From assembly GCA_017549385.1 (NCBI GenBank), contig JAFYUX010000127.1, positions 1 through 15,784 on the forward strand: a DNA stretch of 15,784 nucleotides, in the 5' to 3' direction. Each line of letters opens with the position of its first letter. Within the stretch, counting starts at the first letter, position 1. The notes under the pieces were generated by a model. That model worked only from the letters and a program-made list of their open reading frames with translations. It was not told the DNA's origin and ran no database searches. This stretch comes from Bacillota bacterium. GTDB lineage: Bacteria; Bacillota; Clostridia; Peptostreptococcales; Anaerovoracaceae. The position numbers and the translations under genes are program-made. Shown here piece after piece: positions 13,329 through 15,784 of this stretch.

Positions 13329-13345
13329 ACTGAGTATTTATCAGT
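13329..13345 (+). other. Stem-loop at the predicted 5' end of the pgk mRNA
   Basis: ACTGA and TCAGT pair around a 7-base loop, beginning about one base after the predicted start. The stem is short and AT-containing, so it is only modestly stable. Confidence 0.3.
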
Positions 13346-13366
13346 AAAAATTAAATTAAAGATAAC

Positions 13367-13385
13367 GGGACGGCTGATCCGTCTC
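13367..13385 (+). other. Second leader hairpin of pgk
   Basis: GGGACGG (13367-13373) pairs with CCGTCTC (13379-13385) around CTGAT, a 7-bp stem with one G-U pair. It has no T-tract and lies 25 bases before the ribosome binding site, so it is a leader structure rather than a terminator. Confidence 0.45.
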
Positions 13386-13428
13386 TGACGCAATAACTCA
13401 CAAAAACATAAGGAGGATATGACCGATT

Positions 13429-14616
13429 ATGAAAAAGACAGTTAAGGACATCGATGTTAGAGGTAAAAAAGTATTCGTAAGATGTGACTTCAACGTTCCT
13501 ACTGACGATAGCGGAGCTATCACAGACGACAGAAGAATCGTAGGTGCTATTCCTACTATCAACTACCTCATCGAAAACGGAGCAAAGGTTATTATAGCTT
13601 CTCACATGGGTCGTCCAAAGGGCAAGCCAGATATGAAGTATTCTCTCAAGGTTGTTGCTGACAGACTTGCTGAACTTCTCGGCCAGGATGTTATTTTTGT
13701 AAGTGAACCTGAAGTTACTGGTCCTGAAACAAAGGCTGCAGCTGCGGCTCTCAAGGACGGCGAAGTTCTCCTTATTGAAAACGTGAGATTCAGAGAAGAA
13801 GAAACTAAAAATAAAGAACCTTTCACAAAGGAACTTGCTGATCTCGCAGAGATTTTTGTTAATGATGCTTTTGGTACAGCTCACAGAGCTCACTGCTCAA
13901 CAGCTGGTATCGCTGAGTACCTCCCTGCAGTAAGCGGCTTCCTCATGGAAAAGGAAATCAGATTCTTTGGTGGTATTCTTGATGCTCCAGAAAGACCTTT
14001 CACTGCTGTTCTCGGCGGTTCTAAGGTTGGCGACAAGATTCCTCTTATCGAAAATCTCATCGACAAGGTTGACACTATCATCGTTGGCGGTGGTAGGGCA
14101 TATACATTCCTCAAGGCTATGGGCAAGGAAATCGGTAAGTCTCTCTTAGAAGAAGACAAGATTGACATGACTATCGAGCTTATGAAAAAGGCAGAAGAAA
14201 AGGGCGTTAAGTTCCTTATCCCTGTAGACTCTGTATGTGCTCCTGAATTTAAGAATGATTCTCCATCTGTAACTTGTAGCGCAGACGAAATGCCTGCAGA
14301 CATGATGGGTCTCGATATTGGCGAAAAGACTGCTGAAATTTACAGACAGGCTATCCTGGATTCTGCAACAGTAGTTTGGAATGGACCTATGGGCGTATTC
14401 GAAATGGACAATTTCGCAAATGGCACAAAGGCTATCGCTATCGCCATGAACGAATGCCAGGGTACAACAGTTGTTGGCGGCGGTGACTCTGCAGCTGCTG
14501 CAAGAAAGTTTGACCTTGAAGCAGGTATTTCTCACATTTCAACAGGTGGCGGTGCGTCTCTCGAATTCTTAGAAGGCAAGATTCTCCCAGGCGTTGCATG
14601 TCTGCTTGATGCATAA
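13429..14616 (+). CDS. pgk: Phosphoglycerate kinase
   Basis: A 395-residue glycolytic kinase that makes ATP from 1,3-bisphosphoglycerate and ADP. The N-terminal substrate domain has FVRCDFNVP (residues 16-24), IIASHMGRPKG and DAFGTAHRAHCST. The C-terminal nucleotide domain has LGGSKVGDK, WNGPMGVFE, VVGGGDSAAAARKF (GGGDS at 350-354) and ISTGGGASLEFLEG. Length and motifs are complete. The start is set by homology: the strong AAGGAGG at 13410-13416 lies an unusually long 12 bases upstream, and another ATG at 13419 is closer but leads to an eight-residue frame. tpiA follows 57 bases downstream and a HAD phosphatase after that, so this is a glycolytic operon without gapdh in view. Confidence 0.97.
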   Translation: MKKTVKDIDVRGKKVFVRCDFNVPTDDSGAITDDRRIVGAIPTINYLIENGAKVIIASHMGRPKGKPDMKYSLKVVADRLAELLGQDVIFVSEPEVTGPETKAAAAALKDGEVLLIENVRFREEETKNKEPFTKELADLAEIFVNDAFGTAHRAHCSTAGIAEYLPAVSGFLMEKEIRFFGGILDAPERPFTAVLGGSKVGDKIPLIENLIDKVDTIIVGGGRAYTFLKAMGKEIGKSLLEEDKIDMTIELMKKAEEKGVKFLIPVDSVCAPEFKNDSPSVTCSADEMPADMMGLDIGEKTAEIYRQAILDSATVVWNGPMGVFEMDNFANGTKAIAIAMNECQGTTVVGGGDSAAAARKFDLEAGISHISTGGGASLEFLEGKILPGVACLLDA

Positions 14617-14626
14617 TTGAAAGTAA

Positions 14627-14647
14627 AAGGGCGCTTCGTGCGCCCTT
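14627..14647 (+). other. Intercistronic hairpin between pgk and tpiA
   Basis: AAGGGCGC (14627-14634) pairs perfectly with GCGCCCTT (14640-14647) around TTCGT. It starts 10 bases after the pgk stop and has no T-run, so it is more likely a 3' stabiliser or processing/attenuation element than a full terminator. Confidence 0.6.
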
Positions 14648-14673
14648 GTGTATATATGAAAACGGAGGTAAAA

Positions 14674-15474
14674 ATGCGTAAACCATTTATCTGCGCAAAC
14701 TGGAAGATGAACCATTTAGTAAATGATGCATCTTTCTACGGTGAAGACCTTGTAAACAGAATCAAAATGGAAAATGTAGACCTTAAAAAGGTGGATGTAG
14801 CAATCTTCCCGCCATACATGTTTATGGCTGCGTTAAAGGTGTTATTCTTCCTTACTGGCATAAATGTAGGTGCACAAAACATGCACTATGCCGAAAGCGG
14901 CGCTTACACAGGTGAAGTTTCACCAGCTATGCTCAAGGACATGGGCATCGAATGCGTTATCGTAGGTCACTCAGAAAGAAGACAGTATTTCAACGAAACA
15001 AACGAATCCTGTGCTAAAAAGGTAAAAGCTGCAATCGCTCACGGCATCAGACCGATCCTTTGCGTTGGCGAATATCTGGAAGAAAGAGAATCTGGCAGAT
15101 ACAACGATGTTGTAAAGGAAATGCTTCTTGGTTCTTTAGCAGATATCGATGCTGACGAAATGATCAAAACAGTTATCGCTTACGAGCCGGTTTGGGCTAT
15201 CGGCACAGGCAAGACTGCAACTACAGAACAGGCAAACGAAATGGCTGCATTTATCCGTTCAGTTGTGGCAGAAAAGTATGGCAACGAAGTTGCTCAGCAG
15301 GTTATAATCCAGTACGGTGGCAGTGTAAAGCCTGATAATATTGCAGAGCTCATGGCTATGAGTGATATCGATGGCGCCCTTGTTGGCGGAGCCAGCCTCA
15401 AGGCATCTGATTTTATCAAGATTATTAATTTTGATCCTGCTGTAGTTGGCAAAGAGCCTGCTGTTGTGGAGTAA
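14674..15474 (+). CDS. tpiA: Triosephosphate isomerase
   Basis: A 266-residue TIM barrel that interconverts dihydroxyacetone phosphate and glyceraldehyde 3-phosphate. The ATG at 14674 has GGAGG at 14664-14668 with a 5-base gap; an in-frame ATG at 14656 lacks a site. Catalytic residues are all present: Lys11 in NWKMN, His99 in GHSERR and Glu171 in AYEPVWAIGTGKTAT. The phosphate-binding GGSVKPDN and VGGASL are near the end. It is a little longer than the usual 250 residues, with a tail of about 15 residues (NFDPAVVGKEPAVVE) after the last helix. It is the second gene of the pgk operon and is followed after only 12 bases by a HAD phosphatase. Confidence 0.97.
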   Translation: MRKPFICANWKMNHLVNDASFYGEDLVNRIKMENVDLKKVDVAIFPPYMFMAALKVLFFLTGINVGAQNMHYAESGAYTGEVSPAMLKDMGIECVIVGHSERRQYFNETNESCAKKVKAAIAHGIRPILCVGEYLEERESGRYNDVVKEMLLGSLADIDADEMIKTVIAYEPVWAIGTGKTATTEQANEMAAFIRSVVAEKYGNEVAQQVIIQYGGSVKPDNIAELMAMSDIDGALVGGASLKASDFIKIINFDPAVVGKEPAVVE

Positions 15475-15486
15475 TCAGACGCAGTT

Positions 15487-15784
15487 ATGGAAAAAATAAA
15501 AAATATAGACACTGTGATTTTTGACCTGGACGGCACACTTCTATACACATTAGAGGATATGGCAGACAGCGTAAACCACGTTATGGCAGAGTACGGATTT
15601 CCTCAGCATTCGGTTCCGGCTATCCGTAGCTTTATCGGAAATGGCATTAGAAAGCTTTTAGAAAGAGCTCTCCCGGAGGATGCCTCAGCGGAGCTGTGCG
15701 ATGAGGCTACAGAAAAGTACAGGGCGCATTATCAGACTCACTGCATGATAAAGACTCAGCCATATGATGGAATTATGGAAATGC
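15487..15784 (+). CDS. HAD-family phosphatase (phosphoglycolate phosphatase-like), 3'-truncated
   Basis: The first 99 codons of a HAD-superfamily hydrolase; the frame is open to the window edge. It starts MEKIKNIDTVIFDLDGTLLYT, where FDLDGTL is HAD motif I with the nucleophile aspartate and the acid/base aspartate. The helical cap follows (DMADSVNHVMAEYGFP, then IRSFIGNGIRKLLERAL), a C1-type cap as in Gph and beta-phosphoglucomutases. The FIGNGIRKLLERAL pattern favours the phosphoglycolate phosphatase group, but motifs II-IV lie outside, so substrate is not settled. It follows tpiA by 12 bases with only a weak ribosome binding site, consistent with translational coupling in the glycolytic operon, where a housecleaning phosphatase for glycolytic side products would fit. 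Confidence 0.85.
   Translation, partial: MEKIKNIDTVIFDLDGTLLYTLEDMADSVNHVMAEYGFPQHSVPAIRSFIGNGIRKLLERALPEDASAELCDEATEKYRAHYQTHCMIKTQPYDGIMEM

Noticed and set aside
13367..13385. Terminator between trmL and pgk
   Set aside because: The hairpin lies downstream of the pgk promoter and lacks a T-run, so it belongs to the pgk leader. I see no clear terminator for trmL, which may read through into pgk.
13351..13893. 180-residue minus-strand open frame over the pgk start
   Set aside because: Antisense shadow of pgk without its own promoter, ribosome binding site or recognisable domain.
1..15784. CRISPR array, tRNA or rRNA gene, insertion sequence, prophage, toxin-antitoxin or defence genes
   Set aside because: Searched by eye on both strands; no spaced repeats, cloverleaf, terminal inverted repeats or recognisable accessory genes were found.

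Overview
The window looks like chromosomal DNA from an anaerobic, low-to-moderate-GC Firmicute of the class Clostridia. The grounds are strong AAGGAGG-type ribosome binding sites, sigma-A promoters with TATAAT or extended TGnTATAAT -10 boxes, U-tract terminators, a rubrerythrin, an Aquifex-type aconitase and lysine synthesis by the DAP route. The genus is not fixed by the sequence. There is no insertion sequence, phage gene, CRISPR array, rRNA or tRNA that I can see, so this is core housekeeping DNA rather than a genomic island.

Layout, left to right. (1) 1-2680: the 3' part of an RND efflux pump gene, overlapped by a TetR-type regulator and closed by a terminator. (2) 2681-4952: a DEAD-box RNA helicase with a long leader, a DbpA-like RNA-binding domain and a basic tail. 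(3) 4966-8963: an aconitase - isocitrate dehydrogenase - GntR/FCD regulator operon behind a strong promoter whose -10/start region carries a perfect ATTGTATACAAT palindrome. (4) 9003-11052: endonuclease III and diaminopimelate decarboxylase, probably one transcript. (5) 11076-11927: rubrerythrin, with a Crp/Fnr-type palindrome at about -41.5 and three 11-bp-phased TTCAAAAT repeats. (6) 11957-12600, minus strand: a small SEC-C zinc-motif protein, convergent with rubrerythrin. (7) 12646-13282: a TrmL-type tRNA methyltransferase. (8) 13304-15784: phosphoglycerate kinase, triosephosphate isomerase and the start of a HAD phosphatase that runs off the window.

How the genes work together. Aconitase and isocitrate dehydrogenase turn citrate into 2-oxoglutarate, probably for glutamate synthesis, and the third gene plausibly encodes the repressor that reads a carboxylate signal and controls the operon. 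The pgk-tpiA pair is the middle of glycolysis. Rubrerythrin fits peroxide defence in an anaerobe.

I found no clear undescribed system. The best leads are regulatory: the operator-like palindrome at the aconitase promoter, the class-II-like Crp/Fnr site with helically phased repeats at the rubrerythrin promoter, the coding overlap of pump and regulator genes, and a recurring tendency for predicted transcripts to begin with a small stem-loop.
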